Assembly: GCF_002794255.1 (NCBI RefSeq)
Contig: NZ_PGGW01000011.1
Coordinates: forward strand, 124,001-188,000
Origin: Streptomyces carminius
Lineage (GTDB): Bacteria; Actinomycetota; Actinomycetes; Streptomycetales; Streptomycetaceae
DNA length: 64,000 nt
Reading direction: 5' to 3'
The number at the start of each line of letters is the position of its first letter. The stretch's first letter is position 1. Made by a program: the position numbers and the translations under genes. Shown here piece by piece: positions 42,832 to 51,920 of this stretch. Under the pieces are notes generated by a model. It had not been told where the DNA came from. It saw only the letters and a program-made list of their open reading frames with translations, and did no database searches.

Positions 42832-44166
42832 GTGTCCATGCCGCCACCGCTCGACACCGACGTACCCGTACTGCTGCTGAGACTGGATCAGAACCCCTTT
42901 CACCACGGCACCCTGGGGGCCATCAGGTCCCTGGGCCGGGCCGGTGCCGAGGTGCACGCCGTCGTGGAGTCCCCGTACGGCCCCATCAGCCGCTCCCGCC
43001 ATCTGAGCCGGGGGCACCGGCTGCCGGTGGACGGCGGGTACGGCGACCGCCTCCCGTCCGGCACCGGCACCGGTGGTGCGGTGCCGGTGCCGGACGGGAG
43101 GCTCGAGCAGACGCTCCGCCGGATCTCCGACCGCATCGGCCGGCCGGCCGCCCTGATCCCGATGGACGATCTGGGTGCCATCGCCGCCGCCCGGCTCGCC
43201 GCTCGGCTCGCCGGGCGCTTCCTGCTGCCCGCCCAGCCGCCCGGACTGCCGCGACGGGTGGCCGACAAGGCGGAACTCGCCCGGCTGTGCCGGGAGTTGG
43301 GCGTACCGCACCCGCCGACCGTGGTGCCGCGCAGCGCCGGTGAGGCGGCCGCCGCCGCGGCGGAACTGGGGCTGCCCCTGGTGGCCAAGTGGAGCCGCCC
43401 CTGGCTGCTGCCCGGCGGCAGCGGACTGCGCAGCACCACCGTGGTCACCACGGCCGGCCAGGCCCGTGACCTGTACACGCGTACCGCGCAGGCGGGCTGT
43501 CCGCTGCTGCTCCAGCGGCGGGTGCCCGGCGGCCGGGGCACCGACTGGTTCTTCCACGGCTGCTTCACCGGTGACGGGAACTGCCCGGTCGGTGGCGCCG
43601 GTCGCAAGGAACGGGCCTGGCCGGTGGACGCGGGGCTGACGGCCGTCGGACGGTGGCTGCCGAACCCCGAGGTGGAACGGGCCGCCCACCGGCTGGCCCG
43701 GCACCTGGGCTACCGGGGCATCCTCGATCTGGACTTCCGGTTCGACGCCGCCACCGGCACCTACCAGCTGCTCGACTTCAATCCGCGCCCCGGCGCCCAG
43801 TTCCGGCTGTTCGCCGACCGGTCCGGGCTGGACGTCGTACGGGCCCTGCACCTGGATCTCACCGGGCGGCCCGTTCCCCCGATCGACCCCGTGCCGGGCC
43901 GGACGTTCGTGGTGGAGAACTACGCCCTGCTGTCCTCGCTGTCCTCACAGCCGGGGCCGCCCGCCGCCCGGCGCGCCCGTACGCACCCGGACGGGAACGC
44001 CCGCCGGGACACGGAGACCGCCTGGTTCGCCCCCGACGACCCGGCTCCCTTCCTGGCCATGACCGCCGCCTGGCTCGGACAGGGCGGCTGGAAGGCGTTG
44101 CGGCGCACCCGGCAGCGCGTACTGCGCCCGCCCCGGCAGCGCCCGGCCGTGCCGGAGCCGTCCTGA
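42832..44166 (+). CDS. ATP-grasp ligase
   Basis: 444 residues. N-terminal pre-ATP-grasp part (VPVLLLRLDQNPFHHGTLGA), then LPLVAKWSRPWLLPGGSGLR, PLLLQRRVPGGRGTDWFFHG and the Mg-ATP motif LDLDFRFDAATGTYQLLDFN followed by PRPGAQF. ATP-grasp enzymes make an amide or ester from an acyl phosphate; with the neighbouring acyltransferase this suggests attachment of an amino acid or similar to the polysaccharide, which is inference. GTG 42832 is 6 nt after GAGGA; ATG 42838 is an alternative. The 240-bp space to the GH26 gene is a divergent promoter region. Confidence 0.85.
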   Translation: MSMPPPLDTDVPVLLLRLDQNPFHHGTLGAIRSLGRAGAEVHAVVESPYGPISRSRHLSRGHRLPVDGGYGDRLPSGTGTGGAVPVPDGRLEQTLRRISDRIGRPAALIPMDDLGAIAAARLAARLAGRFLLPAQPPGLPRRVADKAELARLCRELGVPHPPTVVPRSAGEAAAAAAELGLPLVAKWSRPWLLPGGSGLRSTTVVTTAGQARDLYTRTAQAGCPLLLQRRVPGGRGTDWFFHGCFTGDGNCPVGGAGRKERAWPVDAGLTAVGRWLPNPEVERAAHRLARHLGYRGILDLDFRFDAATGTYQLLDFNPRPGAQFRLFADRSGLDVVRALHLDLTGRPVPPIDPVPGRTFVVENYALLSSLSSQPGPPAARRARTHPDGNARRDTETAWFAPDDPAPFLAMTAAWLGQGGWKALRRTRQRVLRPPRQRPAVPEPS

Positions 44167-44239
44167 CGCCGCCGCCGGAGCCGGCGGCCCCGGTGCCCCC
44201 AACGACACCCTCCCGCACGACAAGAGAGCAGGAACGACC

Positions 44240-45508
44240 ATGTACGACCTGGTAGTGGTGGGCGCGGGCCCCTACGGACTGTCGATCGCGGCCCACGCGG
44301 CGGCGGCCGGACTCACCGTGCGCACGTTCGGCAGGCCGATGGCCTCCTGGCGGGACCACATGCCCGAGGGGATGTTCCTGAAGTCCGAGCCCTGGTCCTC
44401 CAACCTGTCCGACCCGGCCGGGAAGCACACCCTGGCCGCCTACTGCGCCGGGCGGGGGCTGCGCGCCGAGCACGGCAGGCCGCTGCCGCTCGACGTCTTC
44501 ACCGACTACGGACTGTGGTTCGGCGAGCGGGCCGTACCACGGGTCGACGAGGAGCGGGTCGTCTGCGTGCGGCGCGGACCGGACGGCTTCCTGGTGGAGA
44601 CGGCGGAGGGCGTCGCGCACGGGGCGCGGACCGTCGCCCTGGCGGTCGGGGTGATGCCGTTCGTCCACGTCCCCGGGACGCTGGGCGCGCTGCCCCGCGA
44701 GCTGGCCACGCACAGCAGCCACCACCGCGACCTGTCCGTCTTCCGGGGCCGGGACGTCACGGTGCTCGGTGCCGGGCAGGCGGCCCTGGAGACCGCCGCG
44801 CTGCTGGCCGAGTGCGGTGCCCACCCCCGGGTGGTGGCCCGCGCGGACCACGTCGACTGGAACACCCCGCCGCAGCCCCTGCGGCGGGGCCCGCTGCGCT
44901 CGCTGCGCGATCCGCACAGCGGGCTGGGTACCGGCTGGTCCAGCTGGGTGTGGGCCGAGCTGCCCTGGGCGGTGCGCCGGCTGCCCGGCGGGCTGCGGGC
45001 GCGGATCGCCGGCACGGCCCTGGGCCCGGCCGGGGCCTGGTGGCTGCGCGACCGCGTCGAGAGCAGGATCCCGGTACTGCTCGGGCACCGGCTGCGGGCG
45101 GCGGCGGAGACCGGCGGGACGGTGCGGCTGACCCTGGAGAGCAGCCGGGGGACGGTCACCGAGCTGGAGACCGACCATGTGGTGGCCGCCACCGGCTTCC
45201 GGCCGGACGTCGGACGGCTGGAGCTGCTGGACCCGGCCGTCCGCGATGTACTGCGGACGGCGGGCACGAGCCGGGCGCCGGAGGTGGGCGGCTGCTTCGA
45301 GTCCTCCCTGCCGGGGCTGTTCTTCGCCGGGCTGCTCACGGCGCCGTCCTTCGGCCCCGCCATGCGGTTCGTCCACGGGGCCGGTTTCACGGCGGAGCGG
45401 CTGGTGCGCGGAGTGCGGCGGCGGCTGGCCGCGCGGCCGCCCGCCACCCGGCTTCCCGTGCCCGGCACCCGCACCCGCCACTCCCGCGCCGCCGCCCCGC
45501 TGGGCTGA
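44240..45508 (+). CDS. FAD/NAD(P)-dependent oxidoreductase (flavin monooxygenase-like)
   Basis: 422 residues. FAD site VVVGAGPYGLSIAAHAAAAG at the N-terminus; MASWRDHMPEGMFLKSEPWS is the substrate/flavin segment of the lysine/ornithine N-hydroxylase-like group; NAD(P) site VTVLGAGQAALETAALLAE; late VVAATGFRPDVGRLELLD and PGLFFAGLLTAPSFGPAMRF. It would oxidise a small molecule or amine. It lies 73 bp after the ATP-grasp gene, has AAGAGAGCAGGA before ATG 44240, and ends in a perfect palindrome. A role in tailoring the polymer or its amino substituent is inferred from position. Confidence 0.82.
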   Translation: MYDLVVVGAGPYGLSIAAHAAAAGLTVRTFGRPMASWRDHMPEGMFLKSEPWSSNLSDPAGKHTLAAYCAGRGLRAEHGRPLPLDVFTDYGLWFGERAVPRVDEERVVCVRRGPDGFLVETAEGVAHGARTVALAVGVMPFVHVPGTLGALPRELATHSSHHRDLSVFRGRDVTVLGAGQAALETAALLAECGAHPRVVARADHVDWNTPPQPLRRGPLRSLRDPHSGLGTGWSSWVWAELPWAVRRLPGGLRARIAGTALGPAGAWWLRDRVESRIPVLLGHRLRAAAETGGTVRLTLESSRGTVTELETDHVVAATGFRPDVGRLELLDPAVRDVLRTAGTSRAPEVGGCFESSLPGLFFAGLLTAPSFGPAMRFVHGAGFTAERLVRGVRRRLAARPPATRLPVPGTRTRHSRAAAPLG

Positions 45509-45522
45509 GGTCCTCCGCGGGA

Positions 45523-45574
45523 GGCCGCGGGCCCGGCCGCCGTACGGCGCCGTACGGCGGCCGGGCCCGCGGCC
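45523..45574. terminator. Perfect 52-bp palindrome, probable strong terminator
   Basis: The arm 45523-45548 (GGCCGCGGGCCCGGCCGCCG then TACGGC) is the exact reverse complement of 45549-45574 with no unpaired base. It lies 14 nt after the FAD oxidoreductase stop. Without a U tract it would be a GC-only terminator, common in Streptomyces; the length and perfection are unusual. Confidence 0.75.
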
Positions 45575-45673
45575 GGTCACAGCCGGAGCGGTGGGACGGT
45601 GGACCGACCGGCGCGCGGATCTGTTCGTGCCGTCGCGCATCTTGACGCCCCGTGCCGCGCACCCCACGATGCA

Positions 45674-45687
45674 TGGGAGCGCTCCCA
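45674..45687. promoter_or_regulatory. CebR operator upstream of the GH9 cellulase
   Basis: TGGGAGCGCTCCCA, an exact match to the palindromic site of CebR, the LacI-family cellobiose/cellotriose-responsive repressor of Streptomyces. It lies 79 bp before the GTG start at 45766, where it could overlap the promoter. Confidence 0.85.
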
Positions 45688-45765
45688 CCCCCCACGTCGG
45701 AGCGCTGTCCCGGCATGTTGTCGCACCGTTCCCTGCCCGTTCCCCCACGCCGGAAGGACCGAACT

Positions 45766-48447
45766 GTGACATCCCATCCGTCCCGTCAGCCCCATGCGTC
45801 GGGCCCGCCACGCCGCGGCAGGCGCCGCGCGCCGGTCGTGCTGGCCGTCGCCGGACTGCTGGCCGGCGCCTTGTCCGTGCCCGTCCTCGCGGCCGAGTCG
45901 GCGCCCGGCCCCGAGCTGATCACCAACGGCGACTTCGCCGCCGGCACCACCGGATGGTGGTCCACGGAGAACAGCCCCGCGGACGTCGTCGACGGGCGGC
46001 TGTGCGCCGAGGTCCCCGCCGGCACCCAGAACCCGTGGGACGCCATCGTCGGACAGAACGACCTCCCCCTCACCCTCGGTGAGGGCTACGAGCTGTCCTA
46101 CACCGCGAGCGCCACCTCGCCGGTCACCATCCGCACCAACGTGCAGATGGCCGTCGAACCGTGGTCCACGGAGCTCGCCGCGCCGGACCAGATCACCGCG
46201 GAGGCCCAGACCTTCACCCACGTCTTCACCGCCAAGGCCGACCACGAGGCCGCCCAGCTGGCCTTCCAGATCGGCGGCAGCGACGAGGCGTACACCTTCT
46301 GCGTGGACGACGTCTCGCTGCGCGGCGGCGCCGAGCCGCCCAGGTACGAGCCCGACACCGGCTCACCGGTGCGGGTCAACCAGGTCGGCTACCTCACCGA
46401 GGGCCCCAAGAGCGGCACCTTCGTGACGGAGAAGACCGAGCCGCTGACCTGGACCCTGAAGGACGCCGACGGCGAGGAGCAGGCGTCCGGGACCACCGAG
46501 CCCCAGGGCACCGACCCGACCTCGTTCCAGAACGTCCACACCTTCGACTTCGATGACTTCACCGAGGCCGGCGAGGGCTACACGGTCAGCGTCGACGGCG
46601 AGACCAGCGAGCCGTTCGACATCGGGAACGACCTGTACTCGTCGCTGCGCTCGGACGCGCTCGCGTACTTCTACCACAACCGCAGCGGCATCGAGATCGA
46701 GGCCGATCTCGTCGGCGAGGAGTACGCCCGCCCGGCCGGCCACGTGGGCGTGGAGCCCAACCAGGGCGACCTCGAGGTGCCCTGCCAGGAGGGCGTGTGT
46801 GACTACACCCTCGATGTCTCCGGCGGCTGGTACGACGCCGGTGACCACGGCAAGTACGTCGTCAACGGCGGCATCTCCGTGGCGCAGGTGATGTCCAACT
46901 TCGAGCGCACCCTCACCGCCGAGAACGCCGACGGCAGCGCCCTCGGCGACGGTGAGCTGCGGGTGCCCGAGCGCGGCAACGGCGTCCCGGACGTCCTGGA
47001 CGAGGCCCGCTGGCAGATGGACTTCCTGATGAAGATGATGGTGCCCGAGGGCGAGGAGCTCGCCGGCATGGCGCACCACAAGATCCACGACCGGGAGTGG
47101 ACGGGTCTGCCGCTGCTGCCGCACGAGGACCCGCAGCCCCGCGAACTGCACCCGCCGTCCACCGCCGCCACCTTGAACGTGGCCGCCTCCGCCGCGCAGT
47201 GCGCCCGCCTGTTCGAGGAGTACGACGCGGACTTCGCCGCCCGCTGCCTGGAGGCGGCCGAGACCGCCTGGGCCGCCGCCAAGGCGAACCCGGACATGCT
47301 CGCCGACCCCAACGACGGCACCGGCGGCGGCGCCTACAGCGACAACGAGGTCAGCGACGAGTTCTACTGGGCCGCGGCCGAGCTGTTCGTCACCACCGGC
47401 AAGGACACCTACCGCCAGGAGGTCCTGAACTCCGAGCTGCACGGCGACGCCGAGGCCGTCTTCCCGCGCGGCGGCATGTCCTGGGGCGCGACCGCCGGTC
47501 TGGGCGCCCTGAGCCTGGCCACCGTGCCCAACGACCTCACCGACGCCCAGCTGCGGCAGGTGCGCGGGATGGTCACCGAGGCCGCCGACGGTTACGCCGC
47601 CGACTCCCGCGGTGCCGCCTACGGCGTGCCCTACGCCCCGGAGGGCAACCACTACGTGTGGGGCTCCAACAGCCAGGTGCTCAACAACATGATCGTCCTG
47701 GCCACCGCGCACGACCTGACCGGCGAGACCGCCTACCGCGACGCGGTGCTGCGCGGCCTGGACTACCTGCTGGGCCGCAACCCGCTCAACCAGTCCTACG
47801 TCACCGGCTACGGCGAGCGCGACTCCCGCAACCAGCACCACCGGTTCTGGGCCAACCAGCTCGACGCCGACCTGCCCAACCCGGCACCCGGCTCGGTCGC
47901 GGGCGGCCCGAACGTCGAGATCCAGGACCCGGTCGCCCAGGACAAGCTCCAGGGCTGCGCCCCGGCGATGTGCTACATCGACCACATCGAGTCCTGGGCC
48001 ACCAACGAGATCACCATCAACTGGAACGCCCCGCTGGCCTGGATCGCCTCCTACGTGGACGACCTCGGCCAGGGCGGCGACCAGGGCGGGAACCCCGGTG
48101 AGGAGCCGGGCGAGGACCCGGACGAGACGGCCTCCTGCGAGGTCGAGTACGCCTCGAACCGCTGGGGCGGCGGCTTCAGCAGCACGGTGACCGTGCGGAA
48201 CACCGGTGTCGCCACGCTCAGCGGCTGGGAGCTGGCCTGGGCCTTCCCCGACGACCAGAAGATCACCCAGGCCTGGAGCGCCGAGGTGACCCAGACGGGC
48301 CGTGACGTCGTGGCCAAGCCCGCGCAGTGGAACACCAGCATCCCGATGGGCACGACCGTGAGCTTCGGCTTCAACGGCACGGCCGGCGGCCAGGCGGCCG
48401 ACCCGGCGTCCTTCTCCCTGAACGGGCAGAAGTGCACGGTGAAGTGA
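45766..48447 (+). CDS. Secreted cellulase, GH9 with N-terminal CBM4 and C-terminal CBM2
   Basis: 893 residues. Signal peptide (APVVLAVAGLLAGALSVPVL to AAES, about 45); CBM4/9-type module (ELITNGDFAAGTTGWW, about 48-200); Ig-like CelD_N module (VRVNQVGYLTEGPKSGTFV); GH9 catalytic domain with VSGGWYDAGDHGKYVVNGGI (catalytic Asp pair), DYLLGRNPLNQSYVTGYG, NQHHRFWANQ and NEITINWNAPLAW (acid Glu); a Gly/Glu/Pro linker; and CBM2 (CEVEYASNRWGGGFSSTVTV to C near the end). Such modular GH9 enzymes are processive endoglucanases on crystalline cellulose. GTG 45766 follows GGAAGGA at 8 nt. Expression should be released by cello-oligosaccharides through CebR. Confidence 0.95.
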   Translation: MTSHPSRQPHASGPPRRGRRRAPVVLAVAGLLAGALSVPVLAAESAPGPELITNGDFAAGTTGWWSTENSPADVVDGRLCAEVPAGTQNPWDAIVGQNDLPLTLGEGYELSYTASATSPVTIRTNVQMAVEPWSTELAAPDQITAEAQTFTHVFTAKADHEAAQLAFQIGGSDEAYTFCVDDVSLRGGAEPPRYEPDTGSPVRVNQVGYLTEGPKSGTFVTEKTEPLTWTLKDADGEEQASGTTEPQGTDPTSFQNVHTFDFDDFTEAGEGYTVSVDGETSEPFDIGNDLYSSLRSDALAYFYHNRSGIEIEADLVGEEYARPAGHVGVEPNQGDLEVPCQEGVCDYTLDVSGGWYDAGDHGKYVVNGGISVAQVMSNFERTLTAENADGSALGDGELRVPERGNGVPDVLDEARWQMDFLMKMMVPEGEELAGMAHHKIHDREWTGLPLLPHEDPQPRELHPPSTAATLNVAASAAQCARLFEEYDADFAARCLEAAETAWAAAKANPDMLADPNDGTGGGAYSDNEVSDEFYWAAAELFVTTGKDTYRQEVLNSELHGDAEAVFPRGGMSWGATAGLGALSLATVPNDLTDAQLRQVRGMVTEAADGYAADSRGAAYGVPYAPEGNHYVWGSNSQVLNNMIVLATAHDLTGETAYRDAVLRGLDYLLGRNPLNQSYVTGYGERDSRNQHHRFWANQLDADLPNPAPGSVAGGPNVEIQDPVAQDKLQGCAPAMCYIDHIESWATNEITINWNAPLAWIASYVDDLGQGGDQGGNPGEEPGEDPDETASCEVEYASNRWGGGFSSTVTVRNTGVATLSGWELAWAFPDDQKITQAWSAEVTQTGRDVVAKPAQWNTSIPMGTTVSFGFNGTAGGQAADPASFSLNGQKCTVK

Positions 48448-48500
48448 GGTGACCTGACACACCGCACCGCACCGCCGGAACCGCTCCGGACCGCCTGACA

Positions 48501-48540
48501 GGAGGGCCGGGACACCCTGCGAGGGGTGTCCCGGCCCTCC
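48501..48540. terminator. Bidirectional terminator hairpin
   Basis: GGAGGGCCGGGACACCC (48501-48517) pairs perfectly with 48524-48540 around a 6-nt loop, between the convergent GH9 and PrmC-like genes. Confidence 0.8.
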
Positions 48541-48565
48541 GCCGTGCCCGGTCGGCCGTGCCCGG

Positions 48566-49447
48566 TCATCCCGCGCCGGCCGGCCGGGTGCCGACGACGA
48601 CGGTGGCCTCCAGTTCCTCGCAGCCGGCCACCTCGGGGACCAGTCCGCCGCGGGCGACGGCCGCCGCCGTCCGGGCCGCCTGGTGCCCGCCCGTCTCGAC
48701 CAGCAGCCGTCCGCCCGGTGCCAGCCACCGCCGGGCGGCGGCGATCACCCGCCGCTGCACGGCCAGCCCGTCCGTACCGCCGTCGAGCGCCGTACGGGGC
48801 TCGTGCACCCGGGCCTCCGGGGGCAGCAGCCCGAGCTCCCCGGTGGGCACGTAGGGGGCGTTGGCGATCAGCACCCCGACCCGGCCGCGCAGCGTGGCCG
48901 GCAGCGGGGCGTACAGGTCCCCCTCGTACACCCGGCCGCCGAAGGGGGCGACGTTGCGGCGGGCGCACCGCACCGCGGCCGGATCGATGTCGGCGGCGTG
49001 CAGTCCGACGGGCACCCCGTCCCGCTTCAGCACGGCGGCCAGTGCGGCGCCCAGCGCGCCGGAGCCGCAACACAGGTCGACCACGACGGCGCGGGCCGGA
49101 CCGGAGGACCCGCCGGAGTCCCGGCGGGTCAGGGCGGCGGCGGTACGGACGAGGAACTCGGTGCGGCGCCGGGGCACGAACACCCCCGGATCCACGGCGA
49201 TCCGCAGCCCGCAGAACTCCGCCCACCCCAGCACGTGCTCCAGCGGCAGGCCGGCGACCCGCCGCTCCACCATGGCTGCCAGTTCGTCCGGGGTGCGGGC
49301 CGCGGCGATCAGCAGCCGCGCCTCCTCCTCGGCGAAGACACAGCCCCCGGCCCGGAGCCGGCCGACGACGGCGGACGGGGACAGCGGGGAAGGTGGGGAT
49401 GGTGGGGACAACGGGGAAGCGGGGGAGGAGGAAGAGGAAGACGACAC
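48566..49447 (-). CDS. PrmC/HemK-like protein N5-glutamine methyltransferase
   Basis: 293 residues. An N-terminal helical part ([40 protein letters not shown], then [13 protein letters not shown] as in PrmC) precedes the SAM fold ([36 protein letters not shown]) and [10 protein letters not shown], where the canonical NPPY is NAPY. It is a putative release-factor-type glutamine methyltransferase; the Pro-to-Ala change also occurs in related actinobacterial proteins. The start is unsure: GTG 49447 is followed by a Ser/Pro run ([18 protein letters not shown]) that may be untranslated; the fold begins near [10 protein letters not shown]. Confidence 0.78.
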   Translation of the reverse strand: MSSSSSSSPASPLSPPSPPSPLSPSAVVGRLRAGGCVFAEEEARLLIAAARTPDELAAMVERRVAGLPLEHVLGWAEFCGLRIAVDPGVFVPRRRTEFLVRTAAALTRRDSGGSSGPARAVVVDLCCGSGALGAALAAVLKRDGVPVGLHAADIDPAAVRCARRNVAPFGGRVYEGDLYAPLPATLRGRVGVLIANAPYVPTGELGLLPPEARVHEPRTALDGGTDGLAVQRRVIAAARRWLAPGGRLLVETGGHQAARTAAAVARGGLVPEVAGCEELEATVVVGTRPAGAG

Positions 49448-50010
49448 GGTGGCCTTTCGGGATGCCGAAGGGCGCTCTCCGGGCCGCCTACGCCGAGGGG
49501 GCCGCGGGGGAGGGAGACGGGAGCGCCCGGTTGGACCTGGCGTTGATGGGTCTCACCTCCCGGTGCTGTGCGTCCACTGCGGTTGACCCGATCACCCTAA
49601 CCGACGGGAGACGGGGACGTCACCGTGCGGAACACCGGGCCGCGGACGTCCCCCTCCGGTACCTCCCCGGCCTTCTCGTACGGCCGTACCCGCGCGGGCG
49701 GCGGGACCGTCCCGGCCGCTGTCCGGTGGTGGCCGCCGAAGCCGGCCGGCGCGTACGCTGCCGACACGGCGCCGGTACCCCCGGGCCCGCAGGGCGCGCC
49801 GCACGGCGGACTCGCCGATGTCCTCGGGCGGTACCTCCCAGGCGGCCAGACGGCCGAACCTGTCCGGTCCGGCCGGTTCCCCCGCCCGGGGACCGGACCC
49901 GCCGCGCGGCGGGTCGGCGGAAGCGGTCCGGGGTAACGATGCAGGGCACCCGGCCACCCGGGGAGCCGTCCGGGCGGCGGGCCGAAGACCACAGGAGAGG
50001 CAGCACAGAC
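49448..50010. other. 563-bp region without a clear gene; possible transposase remnant
   Basis: On the minus strand, around 49770-49860, a frame reads [20 protein letters not shown] then RGYRRRV, resembling the helix-turn-helix of IS630/Tc1-type transposases (STVRRALKxxGYRRRV). The flanking parts of the frame (49592-50017) are low-complexity Arg/Gly/Pro and no DDE motif is seen. The last 80 bp contain the leader of mscR. I see nothing else to support. Confidence 0.3.
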
Positions 50011-51096
50011 GTGTCACAGAAGGTGCGGGCGGTCATCGCCCGGGGCAAGAACCAGCCGGTCACCGTCGAGACGATCTCCGTGCCGGACCCCGGCCCGGGG
50101 GAGGCGGTGGTGAAGGTGCAGGCGTGCGGGGTGTGCCACACCGACCTGCACTACCGCGAGGGCGGGATCTCGGACGACTTCCCGTTCCTGCTGGGGCACG
50201 AGGCGGCGGGAGTGGTGGAGGCGGTCGGCGAGGGCGTGGACGAGGTGGCGCCCGGCGACTTCGTGATCCTCAACTGGCGCGCGGTGTGCGGGCAGTGCCG
50301 CGCCTGCCGCCGGGGGAGGCCGTGGTACTGCTTCGACACCCACAACGCCGCGCGGAAGATGACCCTTGAGGACGGCACGGAACTGACCGCCGCGCTGGGC
50401 ATCGGGGCGTTCGCGGAGAAGACCCTGGTCCACGCCGGGCAGTGCACCAAGGTCGACCCGTCCGTCTCCCCGGCGGTGGCCGGGCTGCTGGGCTGCGGGG
50501 TGATGGCCGGACTGGGCGCCGCCCTCAACACCGGAGGTGTGGCCCGGGGCGACTCGGTGGCCGTGATCGGCTGCGGCGGGGTCGGCGGAGCCGCGGTGAT
50601 GGGCGCCGACCTGGCCGGTGCGGCACGGATCGTCGCGGTCGACATCGACGAGCGCAAACTGGAGACGGCGCGGAAGCTGGGCGCCACCCACACCGTCGAC
50701 TCCCGCGCCACCGACCCGGTCGAGGCGATCCGCGAGCTGACCGGCGGCTTCGGCGCCGACGTCGTCATCGACGCGGTGGGCCGCCCGGAGACCTACCGGC
50801 AGGCCTTCTACGCCCGCGACCTGGCCGGGACCGTGGTCCTGGTGGGGGTGCCCACCCCCGAGATGAAGCTGGAGCTGCCGCTGCTGGACGTCTTCGGCCG
50901 GGGCGGCGCGCTGAAGTCCTCCTGGTACGGCGACTGCCTGCCCTCCCGGGACTTCCCCATGCTGGTCGACCTCCATCTCCAGGGCCGTCTGGACCTGGAC
51001 GCGTTCGTCACCGAGACCATCGGGCTCGACCAGGTGGAGGAGGCCTTCGGCAAGATGCACCACGGCGACGTCCTGCGCTCGGTGGTGGTCCTGTGA
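50011..51096 (+). CDS. mscR: S-(hydroxymethyl)mycothiol dehydrogenase
   Basis: 361-residue zinc MDR dehydrogenase. Zinc ligands: [23 protein letters not shown] and the structural set [15 protein letters not shown]. The sequence [20 protein letters not shown] and [20 protein letters not shown] matches mycothiol-dependent formaldehyde dehydrogenases (MscR/AdhE2). It oxidises the S-hydroxymethyl adduct of mycothiol and formaldehyde to S-formylmycothiol with NAD. NAD fold: [23 protein letters not shown] 50011 has AGGAGAGG somewhat far upstream (about 12 nt). It overlaps the hydrolase gene by 4 bp. Confidence 0.92.
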   Translation: MSQKVRAVIARGKNQPVTVETISVPDPGPGEAVVKVQACGVCHTDLHYREGGISDDFPFLLGHEAAGVVEAVGEGVDEVAPGDFVILNWRAVCGQCRACRRGRPWYCFDTHNAARKMTLEDGTELTAALGIGAFAEKTLVHAGQCTKVDPSVSPAVAGLLGCGVMAGLGAALNTGGVARGDSVAVIGCGGVGGAAVMGADLAGAARIVAVDIDERKLETARKLGATHTVDSRATDPVEAIRELTGGFGADVVIDAVGRPETYRQAFYARDLAGTVVLVGVPTPEMKLELPLLDVFGRGGALKSSWYGDCLPSRDFPMLVDLHLQGRLDLDAFVTETIGLDQVEEAFGKMHHGDVLRSVVVL

Positions 51097-51722
51097 CCGC
51101 CCGCGTGGACCACCTGGTCACCTCCGGCACCTTCTCGCTGGACGGCGGCACCTGGGAGGTGGACAACAACGTCTGGATCGTCGGCGACGAGAGCGAGGCG
51201 GTCGTCATCGACGCCGCCCACGACGCCGACGCCATCGCCGCGGCGCTCGCCGGCCGCGCCCTGCGCGCGATCGTGTGCACTCACGCCCACGACGACCACA
51301 TCGACGCCGCCCCCGCCCTGGCCGAGGCCACCGGCGCACCCGTCCTGCTCCACCCGGACGATCTGCCGCTGTGGCGGCTGACCCACCCGGACCGCGCCCC
51401 CGACGGGGAACTGTCCGACGGGCAGACGATCACCGTGGCCGGGGTCGAACTGACCGTGCTGCACACCCCCGGACACGCCCCCGGCGCCGTCTGCCTCCAC
51501 GCCCCCGCCCTGGGCACGGTCTTCACCGGCGACACCCTCTTCTCCGGCGGCCCGGGCGCCACCGGGCGGTCCTTCTCCCACTTCCCGACGATCGTCGAGT
51601 CCATCCGCACCCGGCTGCTGACCCTCCCGCCGGAGACGGTGGTGCGCACCGGCCACGGCGACTCCACCACCGTCGGCGAGGAGGCCCCCCACCTTCAGGA
51701 GTGGATCGACCGAGGCCACTGA
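51093..51722 (+). CDS. Metallo-beta-lactamase-fold hydrolase coupled to mscR
   Basis: 209 residues. Metal motif THAHDDHID (H-x-H-x-D-H), then [14 protein letters not shown] (third His), [16 protein letters not shown] (bridging Asp) and [13 protein letters not shown] (last His), a glyoxalase-II-like set of ligands. Translationally coupled to mscR (GTGA overlap), it is the probable S-formylmycothiol (or related mycothiol thioester) hydrolase that completes formaldehyde detoxification to formate; the pairing is conserved in actinomycetes, the activity inferred. Confidence 0.88.
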   Translation: MTARVDHLVTSGTFSLDGGTWEVDNNVWIVGDESEAVVIDAAHDADAIAAALAGRALRAIVCTHAHDDHIDAAPALAEATGAPVLLHPDDLPLWRLTHPDRAPDGELSDGQTITVAGVELTVLHTPGHAPGAVCLHAPALGTVFTGDTLFSGGPGATGRSFSHFPTIVESIRTRLLTLPPETVVRTGHGDSTTVGEEAPHLQEWIDRGH

Positions 51723-51725
51723 GCC

Positions 51726-51754
51726 GGTCCGCCGGACGGACCGTCCGGCGGACC
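51726..51754 (+). terminator. Hairpin terminator after the formaldehyde operon
   Basis: GGTCCGCCGGACGG (51726-51739) is the reverse complement of 51741-51754 around one base, 3 nt after the hydrolase stop; the effective loop would be a few nt. Confidence 0.7.
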
Positions 51755-51858
51755 CTTGGGCAGGGGCTCCGGAGCGGGTACGCGCCCGGGCGGCACCGGC
51801 GGGAGGAGCCCGTACCCGGCCGCGGACACGACCTGCGGTCCGGGCCGTTCCTCATTTC

Positions 51859-51888
51859 CGTGAACCCCCGTGAACCCCCGTGAACCCC
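51859..51888. repeat. 10-bp direct repeat, three copies
   Basis: CGTGAACCCC occurs three times in tandem in the gap after the formaldehyde operon, close to the stop of the TetR gene. No function is evident. Confidence 0.85.
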
Positions 51889-51920
51889 CGTGGCCGGCGG
51901 GCAGCGGCCGGTGGCAGCGG

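Noticed and set aside
51776..51781. GGGTAC in the gap after the formaldehyde operon
   Set aside because: It points toward the end of the convergent TetR gene, so it has no gene to drive.
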